From positions 248,001 through 312,000 of the forward strand of contig NZ_BTTW01000007.1 in NCBI RefSeq assembly GCF_036245865.1: 64,000 nucleotides of DNA, written 5' to 3'. Below are positions 25,338-33,844 of the stretch, piece after piece. Source of the DNA: Corallococcus caeni. GTDB taxonomy: Bacteria > Myxococcota > Myxococcia > Myxococcales > Myxococcaceae. The position numbers were made by a program, and so were the translations under genes. Within the stretch, counting starts at the first letter, position 1; the number at the start of each line of letters is the position of its first letter. Under the pieces are notes generated by a model that did not search any database, was not told the DNA's origin, and was given only the letters and a program-made list of their open reading frames with translations.

Positions 25338-25411
25338 TGGCCAGGGTCAGACTTGAACTGACTACCTGCGGATTATGAGACCGCCGCTCTAACCAGGTGA
25401 GCTACCTGGCC
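25338..25411 (-). tRNA. tRNA with CAU anticodon (elongator Met, or Ile2)
   Basis: A 74-nt cloverleaf with no encoded CCA. The acceptor stem GGCCAGG pairs fully with CCTGGCC, with discriminator A. The D arm is GCTC...GAGC. The anticodon loop CTCATAA gives CAU, and the anticodon stem GCGGT/TCCGC has a U-U pair next to the loop. A 5-nt variable loop and the T arm GTCAG-TTCAAGT-CTGAC follow. A CAU anticodon can be elongator tRNA-Met or lysidine-modified tRNA-Ile2. The initiator is excluded because the top acceptor pair is matched and the anticodon stem lacks three G-C pairs at its base. Confidence 0.93.
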
Positions 25412-25424
25412 GTGAAGCCCCGCC

Positions 25425-25453
25425 CATATACCGGGCCACGGCCGTGACCGCAA
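25425..25453 (-). promoter_or_regulatory. Sigma70-type promoter of the tRNA gene
   Basis: On the minus strand a TTGCGG box (25448-25453) and a TATATG box (25425-25430) are separated by exactly 17 nt. The -10 element ends 13 nt before the mature tRNA 5' end, so transcription would start only a few bases upstream of the tRNA. A G+C-rich discriminator follows, as is usual for stringently controlled tRNA promoters. Confidence 0.65.
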
Positions 25454-25665
25454 GAACTTCGGACGGGGCTCCCAGGCCCCTTCTGACAGGGCCGCGGGAG
25501 GGTTCACCCGCCCCTTTCCGCCCCTGGACCGGCTGCCCGCCTGTGCGGCAGGGCTCCAGGAGCCGGGGTGTCAACCAAATCGCGGCGCCAGAAGCCCTCG
25601 GCGAGGCAGGCGCGCGGCTGCCGCTGCTGCGCGCGGACTGAAGCCGCGCAGGCGCCCCCCTCGCC

Positions 25666-26484
25666 TCAGCCTTCGACGGTCCGGGTGAGGCCCAGCGCGT
25701 CCGCGTAGCTGTGCAGCCCGCGGATGTGATTGCCGCCGTCCACGGCGAGGGTGTCTCCGGTCATCCAGGACGCGAGGTCGCTGCAGAGGAACGACACCAC
25801 CTTCGCCACGTCCTCCGGCTCACCCCACGCCTTCCCGAGCGGCGTGTGGGCGAGGAAGCCCTGCGCCATGGCGCCAGTCCCCAGGCCGGCCATCTCCGCC
25901 AGTGGGGTGCGGATGGCGCCCGGGGCCACGACATTCACCCGGATGCCGTAACGCCCCAGCTCCGAAGCCGCGGCCTTTGAGAAGTTCGCGAGCCCCGCCT
26001 TGGATGCGCAGTAGTGGGACAGCCCGTCCGTCACCGCCGTCTGGTTCAGTGAGGAGATGTTGACGATGGAACCCGGCTGCTTCGCGGCGACGAGCGCCTT
26101 CGCGAGTGCCTGGGTGAACAGGAAGGGCCCCTTCAGGTTGATGGCCAGGACCTGGTCGAACTCCGCCTCGGGCAAATCGAGCACCGTGCGGATGGTGGCC
26201 GTTCCGGCGTTGTTCACCAGGATGCCTGGGAGGCCGAACTCACGCGTGGCGACTTCGAGCGCTCGCGCCACGTCCTCCGCGCGAACCACGTCTCCCGCGA
26301 AGGGCACGGCCCGGGTGCGCCCCTCCGCCGCCCGGTTGAGCTCCGCCGCGGCCGTCTCCAACTTCTCCGGTGTCCGCCCGAACAGCAGGACGTTGGCGCC
26401 GTCCCGCATGAGGCGCGCGGCGATTCCCAGACCGATGCCCTGTCCTGCTCCCGTCACGATGGCACTGCTCGACATCAGCTTCAT
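25666..26484 (-). CDS. SDR-family NAD(P)-dependent oxidoreductase
   Basis: A 272-residue classical short-chain dehydrogenase. It has the cofactor motif TGAGQGIGLG near residue 10, NNAG near 92, the catalytic Ser in IVNISSLN and the YxxxK pair in HYCASKAG, then the PGAIRTP loop and a C-terminal GDTLAVDGGNHIRG. Its substrate cannot be deduced; glucose dehydrogenase- and FabG-like enzymes share this pattern. The start at 26484 (MKLMSSSAIV) has GGGAG upstream. The gene lies alone, so no pathway is suggested. Confidence 0.87.
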   Translation of the reverse strand: MKLMSSSAIVTGAGQGIGLGIAARLMRDGANVLLFGRTPEKLETAAAELNRAAEGRTRAVPFAGDVVRAEDVARALEVATREFGLPGILVNNAGTATIRTVLDLPEAEFDQVLAINLKGPFLFTQALAKALVAAKQPGSIVNISSLNQTAVTDGLSHYCASKAGLANFSKAAASELGRYGIRVNVVAPGAIRTPLAEMAGLGTGAMAQGFLAHTPLGKAWGEPEDVAKVVSFLCSDLASWMTGDTLAVDGGNHIRGLHSYADALGLTRTVEG

Positions 26485-26660
26485 GGTGTGGCTCCCAGCT
26501 CGGGTTCCCGTGCGGGTCACGACTTTACTCCGAGTGCGCGTCGCCGCGGGTGATGCGAGCTTTTCGGTCGTCACCTCGAAAGGGTCCGGAAGCCGCGTAG
26601 CATCGCGCCTGGGGATGGAGACCGCGGCGGCCGTCGTCCCGATGAAGAGGAGCCCGAAGC

Positions 26661-27236
26661 GTGCCCCGTGCCATGGATGCCATTGAAGCCTTGAAGGAAC
26701 GTCTTGGTCGCGAGAAGGGACTCCCCCTCCAGACGGTGCGGTTGACGCCTGTCGACGCGAAGGAGCTTCACCTCCTGGAGGGCACCCTGGGCAAGGTGCT
26801 GCCCGGGTCGTATCTCCAGTTCATCACCCGGCACGGGTTGTTCTCGGCGACGGATGCGCGTGGCTGCGAGCTCGCGAGGATGCTGAGCCCCGCGGAGGTG
26901 CTCGAGCGCCACGAGTGGCAGAAGCAGTTCGTGGAGGAAGGCTCGTTCGGAGACGAAGAGGAGGAGCTCGAAGCCGCCCGCCGCGAGGCAGCGGTGCGGG
27001 CGAGACTCATTCCCTTTCAGTACGTCTCCTACGACGTGAGCGACTTCTACTGCTTCGACATGGGGCTGCGCCGCGCCGAGGGGCTGCTCATCTTCCAGGC
27101 GTACCATGACGACTTCGACCTCGCGCCCTGGCTGCTGGACGAGTCCCCCGACGTCTCCGCCTGCACCTTCGACTTCGACGAGCACCTGACCTGGGTGCTC
27201 CGAGAGTGTCTGAACGAAGGCAAGTGGGGGCGGTAG
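26661..27236 (+). CDS. SMI1/KNR4 (SUKH)-like protein
   Basis: A 191-residue acidic protein with a SUKH-type layout. An N-terminal helix is followed by LTPVDAKELHLLEGTLGKVLPGSYLQFITRHG, an LSPAEVLE helix, and late strands FYCFDMG and AEGLLIFQAYHDDFD. SUKH proteins often act as immunity proteins to secreted toxins, but many are free-standing with unknown roles, and no toxin gene is adjacent here. The start is GTG at 26661, with AGGAG 8 nt upstream; an ATG lies four codons on. Confidence 0.65.
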   Translation: MPRAMDAIEALKERLGREKGLPLQTVRLTPVDAKELHLLEGTLGKVLPGSYLQFITRHGLFSATDARGCELARMLSPAEVLERHEWQKQFVEEGSFGDEEEELEAARREAAVRARLIPFQYVSYDVSDFYCFDMGLRRAEGLLIFQAYHDDFDLAPWLLDESPDVSACTFDFDEHLTWVLRECLNEGKWGR

Positions 27237-27271
27237 GTGCTGGACTCGGAGGCAGCGCGTTCCCCGCGGAG

Positions 27272-28750
27272 CTACTGGTAGCGAGCGACCCACAGGGTGT
27301 CGCCCTCCTCGGCGAGCTCAATCCACACCGCCGTCGCATGCCCATTCAGGTCCATGGTCCCCGTGATGGCGCCCACGACGGCTTCAGGCGCGGACCGCAG
27401 GGGTTCCGGGGCCCGGAAGTTGCCAGGGGCATACAGGTAGCTTGCCCAGGCCGTGTGGTCGGACTGTGCCCAGAAGGCGACCTGGTCCCCGGCCGGGTCG
27501 GAGGCGAGCACGGGATACCCGCCCAGCACGGTGCCTCCGAGCCGCTGGTTGTTCGGGTCGACGCTGCGGTCGAAGCGCGGACGGATGTCCCAGTCGTCCT
27601 TCGCCGCGACGTACACGCGCCCCTCGGCGGCCCCGGTGAGGGGCGGGGGATGGGGAAGATACAGCCAGCCGGCCAGTGCATCGCCCGTGTTCGTCGCGAT
27701 GACGATGGACGGGTTGAACATGCCTCCGTAATCGGAGATGTGCGAGTCGATGCGCTCGGAGGGCTGCCATGTGTTGCTCGCACGGTCGTAGCGGCGTGCG
27801 TCGATTCCCTGCATCAGTTGGCCGGACAGCGTCGCGACGTGCTGTGGCCAGACGGCGATGGCGTTGCCCGCCGCGTCCATGGCGATGGCGGGCGTCGAGG
27901 CCGGGCCGTAGTTCGTCCGGCTCAAGATCGCATCGCCACACCACTGGAACGTGTCGGCGTTGTACCAGCTGCCATGAATGGCCTGGGTCCCTCGGGCGTC
28001 CGCCTGCTGCCACAGCACGAGCGTGCTGCCGTTCGCGTCGAGGGCGGCGGCGGGCCAGAGCGATGGGGTGTCACGCGCCGAGTTGAGGGGCACCGGCGGT
28101 TGGATCCACCGGTCGCCGGCCACCGCGTAGCGCATGGCCATCACCCGGTGCTCGACGGGCTTGCACAGCGTCTTGCAGAGCGTTGTCCAGACGAAGACCG
28201 CATCGCCCGTGGGGGACATGGCCAGACGCATGGTGGGGGTGTCGTCAACGGGGAACGTGAGCTGGAGCGCGCGGCTCCATTGGCCCGTCGCCTCCGAAAA
28301 GCGGCTTGCGAAGAAGGTGTTGCCGGCGGGGGTCTGCTGGAGCCAGACGGTGATGGCATTTCCCAGCTCATCCGCGGCCAGACTGCTCCGGAGAACGTTT
28401 CCGGGTTGGGATTGGAGCGGCTGCTCGGGCGTCCATGTGTCGGATGTGGCGGCATAGCGGCTGGCGTAGAGCGCCGTGTAGTCGTGGGGCGCGTTCTGGG
28501 TCGTGACATGCGCGAAGATGGCGACGGCGCTCCCGGAGGGGCCCGCCACCACGCGAGTGTGCTCCCACGAAAGCGACGGCCCGGCGGAGAGCCGCTGGGG
28601 CTTGCTCCAGCTCATGATGCTGGCAGCCCCCGCGATGGGACTCCGGGGGGAGGGGGGCGCCCCGAGGGTGCAGACCGCGCAGCCGAACCCCCCCAGCGCC
28701 AACCCCATCACCATCACGAACAGCCAGACGCAACGGACATGGAATCGCAT
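27272..28750 (-). CDS. Secreted beta-propeller-like lipoprotein
   Basis: A 492-residue exported protein. The signal peptide ends in LGGFGC, a plausible lipobox near residue 24. The rest is built of repeats about 55-60 residues long with recurrent D(A/E)xGNAI(A/T)VW strands (DELGNAITVWLQQ, DAAGNAIAVWPQ, DLNGHATAVWIE), each preceded by a sentence-like segment ending in W or P. This suggests a six- or seven-bladed propeller on the cell surface. No catalytic residues are evident. The gene is convergent with the SUKH-like gene. Confidence 0.7.
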   Translation of the reverse strand: MRFHVRCVWLFVMVMGLALGGFGCAVCTLGAPPSPRSPIAGAASIMSWSKPQRLSAGPSLSWEHTRVVAGPSGSAVAIFAHVTTQNAPHDYTALYASRYAATSDTWTPEQPLQSQPGNVLRSSLAADELGNAITVWLQQTPAGNTFFASRFSEATGQWSRALQLTFPVDDTPTMRLAMSPTGDAVFVWTTLCKTLCKPVEHRVMAMRYAVAGDRWIQPPVPLNSARDTPSLWPAAALDANGSTLVLWQQADARGTQAIHGSWYNADTFQWCGDAILSRTNYGPASTPAIAMDAAGNAIAVWPQHVATLSGQLMQGIDARRYDRASNTWQPSERIDSHISDYGGMFNPSIVIATNTGDALAGWLYLPHPPPLTGAAEGRVYVAAKDDWDIRPRFDRSVDPNNQRLGGTVLGGYPVLASDPAGDQVAFWAQSDHTAWASYLYAPGNFRAPEPLRSAPEAVVGAITGTMDLNGHATAVWIELAEEGDTLWVARYQ

Positions 28751-28893
28751 GTGTCTCCGGGCGCGCCTGTTTGCCCCGGATCTATTCCCCAGGCCCCCTG
28801 GCGGACCAGTGTCCGCGCGTCCCTCCTGCGTGAGCAGAATGCAACGGCCAGGGGCCCTGGCGCCCGATGAGAGGGGATTGAGCCGCGAGCCCT

Positions 28894-30123
28894 CTACGCG
28901 ATGGCGTCGTAGACGCCTCGAAGCTCCGTGAGCCGATGCCTCACCGTCGCCGGCTTCGTGAGCTGCCGGGCGCGGACCACGATGGAGATGTCGGCGTCGT
29001 TGGCTCGACAGGCGTCACCGCAATGATGACCCACCGCGTGCTCGTCATGGGCGCGCAGCTCGTAGAGCACACTGTCTCCATAGGCTTGTGAGAGCCGGCC
29101 ATAGCCCTGGGTGCGGACGGCGGGAGCTGCGTCGAAGATCTGGTTGACGGCGATGATGGCGTTGGCGTTCGAAATCTCCGCCCGACCCCTGAGCACCTTG
29201 CTTGCCTGAAGCTCCAGGAACAGGCCGTTGCCCGCCGGGTTGGCCCAGGACTCGGAGAGCGTCACCGTGCCGTCATGGTTCATGCACAGCATGAACGAGT
29301 GCCCATCCGCCTGGGCGGTGCACCGGAAGTGCAAGAGATAGAGCTTGTTGTGATCCGACAGCAATTGCACGGCGAGGGCCCGTGCTTGCTCGCGAAGGGC
29401 GGGGCCCCTGCCTCCCGCCTTGTAGGTGGCGTGCTTGCGGCCCAGGATGTTGATCATCCCGGCCGCCGTGGCGTGGCAGATGGCCAGGGCGCCCATCTGA
29501 GCATTGTCGAGCGACGCCTGCTTCGCGAACGCTACGAGGTCCCGGCTCCCCTCGGGGACGCGCTCCAGCGGATTCGCGACGACCGCCCGCCTGCTGGAGT
29601 TCCACCCATCACCGTCGGCGATGTTGGCGGGGTCGCCGGCGTTGTTGATGAGCAGCTGCGCCCGCCCCGCGAGTTGCTTGTCGGTCAGCAGCCCCCGGTT
29701 TCCATTGAGCTCGGCCATGACGACATTGATGGCCTTCGCGCCATTCCAGTCGTTCCGGGTCGAAACCGCATCCGGCCTGTTGATGGTCGCCGTTGTCTGG
29801 CAATGCCCCCGCAACACGAGCGCCGCCGCATGCAGGCGTTGAACCTGGGCCTTCGGCTTGGTGACCATCGGGATGTTCAACAGGACATCAATGACGGCGA
29901 CCTCGTCATTGAAGTTGAACCGGGCCGTCGAGCGATCCGAGAGGGCGTTCACACAGTCGGCACAGATATCAATGAGGTCCTGCCCCAGCGCCCTCGCGAC
30001 GTCGCGCTTGTAGACATGGCTTCCACCAAACCCCAGGAAGTTCTTCGCCGTCTCCGGGGGAAGCGCGTTCCGGGCAGCGCGCAGCTCGGTCAAGACCGTC
30101 TTGAAATCGTGAAGAGTAGCCAT
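28894..30123 (-). CDS. Hypothetical protein with a possible papain-like Cys/His site
   Basis: A 409-residue protein without a signal peptide. The N-terminal half is helical (LHDFKTVLTELRAARNAL) and of unknown fold. The second half contains a pattern seen in papain-like folds: a helix starting GALAICHATAAGMIN (Cys216), then ADGHSFMLCMNHDGTVTLSE with His275 on a strand, followed by ESWAN (Glu291/Asn295). That arrangement resembles toxin or peptidase domains such as YopT- or NlpC-like proteins. The ribosome site before ATG at 30123 is weak. Activity is unproven. Confidence 0.55.
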   Translation of the reverse strand: MATLHDFKTVLTELRAARNALPPETAKNFLGFGGSHVYKRDVARALGQDLIDICADCVNALSDRSTARFNFNDEVAVIDVLLNIPMVTKPKAQVQRLHAAALVLRGHCQTTATINRPDAVSTRNDWNGAKAINVVMAELNGNRGLLTDKQLAGRAQLLINNAGDPANIADGDGWNSSRRAVVANPLERVPEGSRDLVAFAKQASLDNAQMGALAICHATAAGMINILGRKHATYKAGGRGPALREQARALAVQLLSDHNKLYLLHFRCTAQADGHSFMLCMNHDGTVTLSESWANPAGNGLFLELQASKVLRGRAEISNANAIIAVNQIFDAAPAVRTQGYGRLSQAYGDSVLYELRAHDEHAVGHHCGDACRANDADISIVVRARQLTKPATVRHRLTELRGVYDAIA

Positions 30124-30242
30124 GCCCTGAATAGACTCAGGTCGTCCGTTTTCCGTCAAGATGTGGACACATCAATAAAAACAAACTGCCTGCGACGTCT
30201 GTTTCAGCGGGCGCTTCCAGCAGCTCGCGCGCCGCCGGGGAC

Positions 30243-31982
30243 TCAACGTGAGCCGTCCTTGGAATCGCGGTCTCGCTGGCGGAGCAGCGCCGCGGCCCGG
30301 GTGCGGACGCTGGCCATGGGGTGCTCCCGGGCCGCATCCTCCAGCGCGGGCACCGCGGCCTCGCCCAGGTCCTTGCGCAGGAAGTCCTCGCAGGTGCCGT
30401 GGAACCGGTCGCTGACGAGGCAGTGGATGGCGTCCTGGATGATGACCGGCGCGTTGCGGTACGCGGCGTCATTGCGCAGCGCCGCCCGGTAGGCCGCCAC
30501 GCCATCCACCCAGCGGAGGTTGTCGAAGTCGACGTTCCCCTCCAGGTAGCGGACGTAGGCGCTCGTCGGGTACTTCGCCGCCAGCTTCTTCAACGCCGCC
30601 AGGGCCGCGTCCCGTCGCTGCGCCTTGATCAACCGCTGGGCCTCGTCGATGCCCGGGAGCTGCTCCACGACGGGCTGCCATTCCGTGGCGCCCGTTGGAG
30701 CCTCCGCCGGTGCTTCTTCCGGCGTGGGGGCCTTGGGCGAAGGGCGCTCCGAGGACACAGGCGCCGGGCTCGTGGACCTTGACGCCACCGCCCACCAGCC
30801 AAGGCCCACCGCGGCCAGGGAGAGCACCGCCGCGCCGCCTACCACCCGGCGCGAGCGGCTCCGGGTGGGTGAGGGTGTGATGGGGCCAGACCGGACCGTG
30901 GCCTCGGACTCCTCCTTCCTGGCCACGGCCTCCGTCGGAGCCACCGGCAGGGGCTCCGGGGCACGGGCTTCGGCCTGAAGGCCCACCGGCGTCGCGCGGG
31001 GCTGCGCCCGGACGTTGCGGGTCGCGAGCACCTCTTCCCTGGGACGTGACGGCGTGGGCGAGGAGGCGCGCGGCGCCACCGGTGCATCGGCGGCCACGGC
31101 AGACACGGGAGACACCGCCGGACCCACCCCGGCCCCTTCGAGGGCGGCCAGGAACTCCGTGGCGGACTGGAAGCGATCCCCCGGGGCCTTCTCCATCGCC
31201 TTCGCCAGCGTCGCTTCGAGCTCCGCGGAGAAGCCCGCGTCAGGGGCTGCGTCGCGCAACCGGGGCGGCGTCACCTCGCGCTGCATGCGCAGCAGCTCCG
31301 CGTTGCTGGTGGCGTTGAAGGGCTTCTTCCCGGTGAGCAACTCGTAGAGCAGCACGCCGGTGGCGTACAGGTCCGTGGGCGGGCCCACCGGCTCGCCGTG
31401 GATCTGCTCCGGGGCCATGTAGGACGGCGTCCCGAGCATCATCCCCGAGGTGAGGCCCGTCACCTCGTCGCGCAGCTTGGCCAGCCCGAAGTCGAGGACT
31501 CGCACCTGCTCCCCGAGCCCCTCCGCGTGGGTGACGATGATGTTCTCGGGCTTGATGTCGCGGTGGATGATGCCCTGCGCGTGGGCATGGGCGAGGCCGG
31601 CGAGCACCTGCCGCACGGTGCCCAGGGCCCGCGCCGGGAGCAGCGGACCGTCGCGCAAGAGGCTCCGCAGGGTCTCTCCGGTGACGAAGTCCATCACCAT
31701 GAACGGCGAGTCCTGGTCCACGCCGAAGTCGATGACCGACACGCAGCAGGGATGGGTGAGGCGGCTCGTGGCGCGCGCCTCCACCTGGAAGCGCCTGCGG
31801 AACTCCTCGTCCCCGGCGGCCCAGGCATGGAGGAACTTGATGGCGACGGGCTTGCCCACCTCCAGCCGCTCGCCCCGGTACACCATGCCCATGCCACCGG
31901 CGGCGAGCCGCTCGATGATGCGGTAGCGCTCCTGCAACACCGAGCCGATGCGGGGATCCGAAACGGCTGTGGGCTCATTCAT
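30243..31982 (-). CDS. Pkn2-type Ser/Thr protein kinase with TM and C-terminal helical region
   Basis: A 579-residue kinase. The glycine loop AAGGMGMVYRGE, catalytic Lys49 (VAIKF), HRDIKPEN (Asp142, Asn147), DFGLAKL (164-170) and GTPSYMAPEQ are all intact, so it should be active. A Pro/Ala-rich linker (about 290-390) leads to a transmembrane helix (GAAVLSLAAVGLGWWAVA), then a helical, TPR-like C-terminal region probably outside the membrane. It resembles the numerous myxobacterial Hanks-type kinases that control development. The start ATG at 31982 (MNEPTAVSD) is preferred over an upstream TTG. Confidence 0.92.
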   Translation of the reverse strand: MNEPTAVSDPRIGSVLQERYRIIERLAAGGMGMVYRGERLEVGKPVAIKFLHAWAAGDEEFRRRFQVEARATSRLTHPCCVSVIDFGVDQDSPFMVMDFVTGETLRSLLRDGPLLPARALGTVRQVLAGLAHAHAQGIIHRDIKPENIIVTHAEGLGEQVRVLDFGLAKLRDEVTGLTSGMMLGTPSYMAPEQIHGEPVGPPTDLYATGVLLYELLTGKKPFNATSNAELLRMQREVTPPRLRDAAPDAGFSAELEATLAKAMEKAPGDRFQSATEFLAALEGAGVGPAVSPVSAVAADAPVAPRASSPTPSRPREEVLATRNVRAQPRATPVGLQAEARAPEPLPVAPTEAVARKEESEATVRSGPITPSPTRSRSRRVVGGAAVLSLAAVGLGWWAVASRSTSPAPVSSERPSPKAPTPEEAPAEAPTGATEWQPVVEQLPGIDEAQRLIKAQRRDAALAALKKLAAKYPTSAYVRYLEGNVDFDNLRWVDGVAAYRAALRNDAAYRNAPVIIQDAIHCLVSDRFHGTCEDFLRKDLGEAAVPALEDAAREHPMASVRTRAAALLRQRDRDSKDGSR

Positions 31983-32147
31983 GGGCGCGCACGATAACAA
32001 GTCACGGCCCCGATGAAGCCGTCATACCCGGAGTGCATCGAAGAGCCGGGACGCGGGGGCGGTCATGGATGAAGGAGATTCCCTGCGCACCCAGGAGATC
32101 GCATCATCGCGGCACACCGCTGCGCGCTCTGTTCTTTTGGAGATGAA

Positions 32148-32762
32148 ATGACGTTCGTATCGCTTCTCGTCGTCCTCGCCTCGACAGCGACCGCGGGTGA
32201 CGTGCCGCGCTCGGGCTATTTCGGTGCGGGAATCAACCTGGAGCCCCTCGCGGTGGGGCCCATGCAGGCGTTCTCGGGCGGCCGGACGGCGGTGGGCATC
32301 AGCCTCCAGGCCTCGTTCCAACTGGATCTCGGTTCCCGGTGGGCGTTCCGGCTGCCGCTGGAGGTGGGTGTCGGTGGCTCCGGGGATGCCACCTTCTCCG
32401 AGGTGGGCGTCACCCCGGGGCTGCTCTACCGCTGGCGCGACGACGCAGGCCAGCGATGGGTTCCGTACCTCGGTGGCGGGGTGAAGCTCGGCGCCGCGGG
32501 AGCGGGCAGGGAGCTGCTGGGGCTGCCTCTCGTCACCACCGTGCAATCGCTCGACCTTGACTTCGATGACGACGGCGACAGCGAGTCGGATCCCAACTTC
32601 GAATCGCGCCTGGGCGCCTTCCCGGAAGTCTGGGCCGGGGTGGAGTGGCACCCCAACCGATGGTTCGCGCTCAACCTGGGAGCGGCCTACACCTACGTGC
32701 GGCTCCTCGGCAGGAACGTTCACCTGCTGCATGAGCGAGTGGGCGTGAGGTTCTCCCTGTAG
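32148..32762 (+). CDS. Secreted outer-membrane beta-barrel-like protein
   Basis: A 204-residue protein with a signal peptide (MTFVSLLVVLASTATAGDV) and then alternating amphipathic strands rich in Gly and aromatic residues (GYFGAGINLEP, GISLQASFQLD, GVTPGLLYRW), ending in GVRFSL, as in eight-stranded outer-membrane proteins. An Asp-rich loop (DLDFDDDGDSESD) could bind cations. A ribosome site (GGAG) lies 6 nt before ATG at 32148. The role is unknown. Confidence 0.65.
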   Translation: MTFVSLLVVLASTATAGDVPRSGYFGAGINLEPLAVGPMQAFSGGRTAVGISLQASFQLDLGSRWAFRLPLEVGVGGSGDATFSEVGVTPGLLYRWRDDAGQRWVPYLGGGVKLGAAGAGRELLGLPLVTTVQSLDLDFDDDGDSESDPNFESRLGAFPEVWAGVEWHPNRWFALNLGAAYTYVRLLGRNVHLLHERVGVRFSL

Positions 32763-32935
32763 CGCGTCTTCCTCTGGGGGGAGGGGACTCCGATGCTCGA
32801 AACCCGATAGCTGCCTGGCAGGTCCTCGGGGGAAGGGGAGGCGGGCCGTTGCGCGCGGCCGCGGCCGTCACGATGACGGTAGGAGCATCCTGTTCCATCC
32901 CAGCGCGCATGCCGCCGCAGGGGAGCGAGGGGCCG

Positions 32936-33799
32936 ATGAGACAGCACCCTGTCTGGCCACTGCTGAAGCAGACCCTGTCCGAGTGGGTGGACGACAACGT
33001 GCCCGCGCAGGCGGCGGCGCTCGCCTACTACACGCTGTTCTCCGTGGCGCCGATGCTCATCATCGCCATCGGCGTGGCGGGCCTCGTGTTCGGACGGGAG
33101 GCGGCGCAGGGGGCGCTCCAGAGCCAGCTGCAGGGCCTCCTCGGCGACGCGGGCGCGAAGGTCGTCGAGGATCTGGTGGCCAGCGCGAGCAGGCCCAGTT
33201 CGGGCATCCTCGCCACCGTCGTCGGCATCCTCGTGCTCGGCTTCGCCGCCACCGGCGTCTTCGTCCAGCTCCAGGACTCGCTCAACGCCATCTGGAAGGT
33301 GAAGAAGAAGCCGGGGAACGGGTTGCTCGCCTTCGTGCGCCAGCGCCTGCTCTCCTTCGCGATGGTGCTGGGAATCGGCTTCCTGCTGCTCGTCTCGCTC
33401 GTGTTGAGCGCGGCGCTCGCTGCCGCCGGCACCTTCCTCGTGGGCCTGCTGCCCGGCTGGGAGGCGGTCCTGCAGCTCGTGAACCTGGCCATCGCCTTCA
33501 CCGTGACCACGGTGCTCTTCGCGATGATCTACAAGGTCCTGCCCGACACGCGCGTCGCCTGGAAGGACGTGTGGCTCGGCGCCGCGGTGACCAGCTTCCT
33601 CTTCAGCCTGGGCAAGCTCGGGATCGGCCTCTACCTGGGCAAGAGCAGCGTGTCCTCCTCATACGGGGCCGCCGGCTCCTTCGCCGTGCTGCTGCTGTGG
33701 GTCTACTACTCCTCGCAGCTGCTCTTCCTCGGCGCGGAGTTCACCCAGGTGTACTCGCGCTGGCGCGGCAGCCGGCACGCGGCGACGTCGACGCGCTGA
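32936..33799 (+). CDS. YihY/BrkB-family inner-membrane protein
   Basis: A 287-residue polytopic protein with six hydrophobic segments. It shows the family's N-terminal PAQAAALAYYTLFSVAPMLI, the central LNAIWKVKKKPGNGLLAFV and the late SSYGAAGSFAVLLLWVYYSSQLLFLGAEFT. YihY/BrkB proteins were once called ribonuclease BN, but that activity belongs to another gene, and their role (possibly transport or envelope integrity) is unsettled. The ATG at 32936 follows an AGGGGAG-rich stretch. It is convergent with the glycosyltransferase gene. Confidence 0.88.
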   Translation: MRQHPVWPLLKQTLSEWVDDNVPAQAAALAYYTLFSVAPMLIIAIGVAGLVFGREAAQGALQSQLQGLLGDAGAKVVEDLVASASRPSSGILATVVGILVLGFAATGVFVQLQDSLNAIWKVKKKPGNGLLAFVRQRLLSFAMVLGIGFLLLVSLVLSAALAAAGTFLVGLLPGWEAVLQLVNLAIAFTVTTVLFAMIYKVLPDTRVAWKDVWLGAAVTSFLFSLGKLGIGLYLGKSSVSSSYGAAGSFAVLLLWVYYSSQLLFLGAEFTQVYSRWRGSRHAATSTR

Positions 33800-33844
33800 C
33801 GCGCTGACGCGCAACGTGCCGGCACTTCCGCGCGCGGCGTCGCC

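Noticed and set aside
25338-25411. Initiator tRNA-fMet
   Set aside because: The first acceptor pair is matched, and the anticodon stem lacks three consecutive G-C pairs; elongator Met or Ile2 fits.
33792-33815. Short GCTGACGC tandem repeats after the BrkB gene
   Set aside because: Only about three copies of a short unit at a stop codon; most likely a chance low-complexity run.
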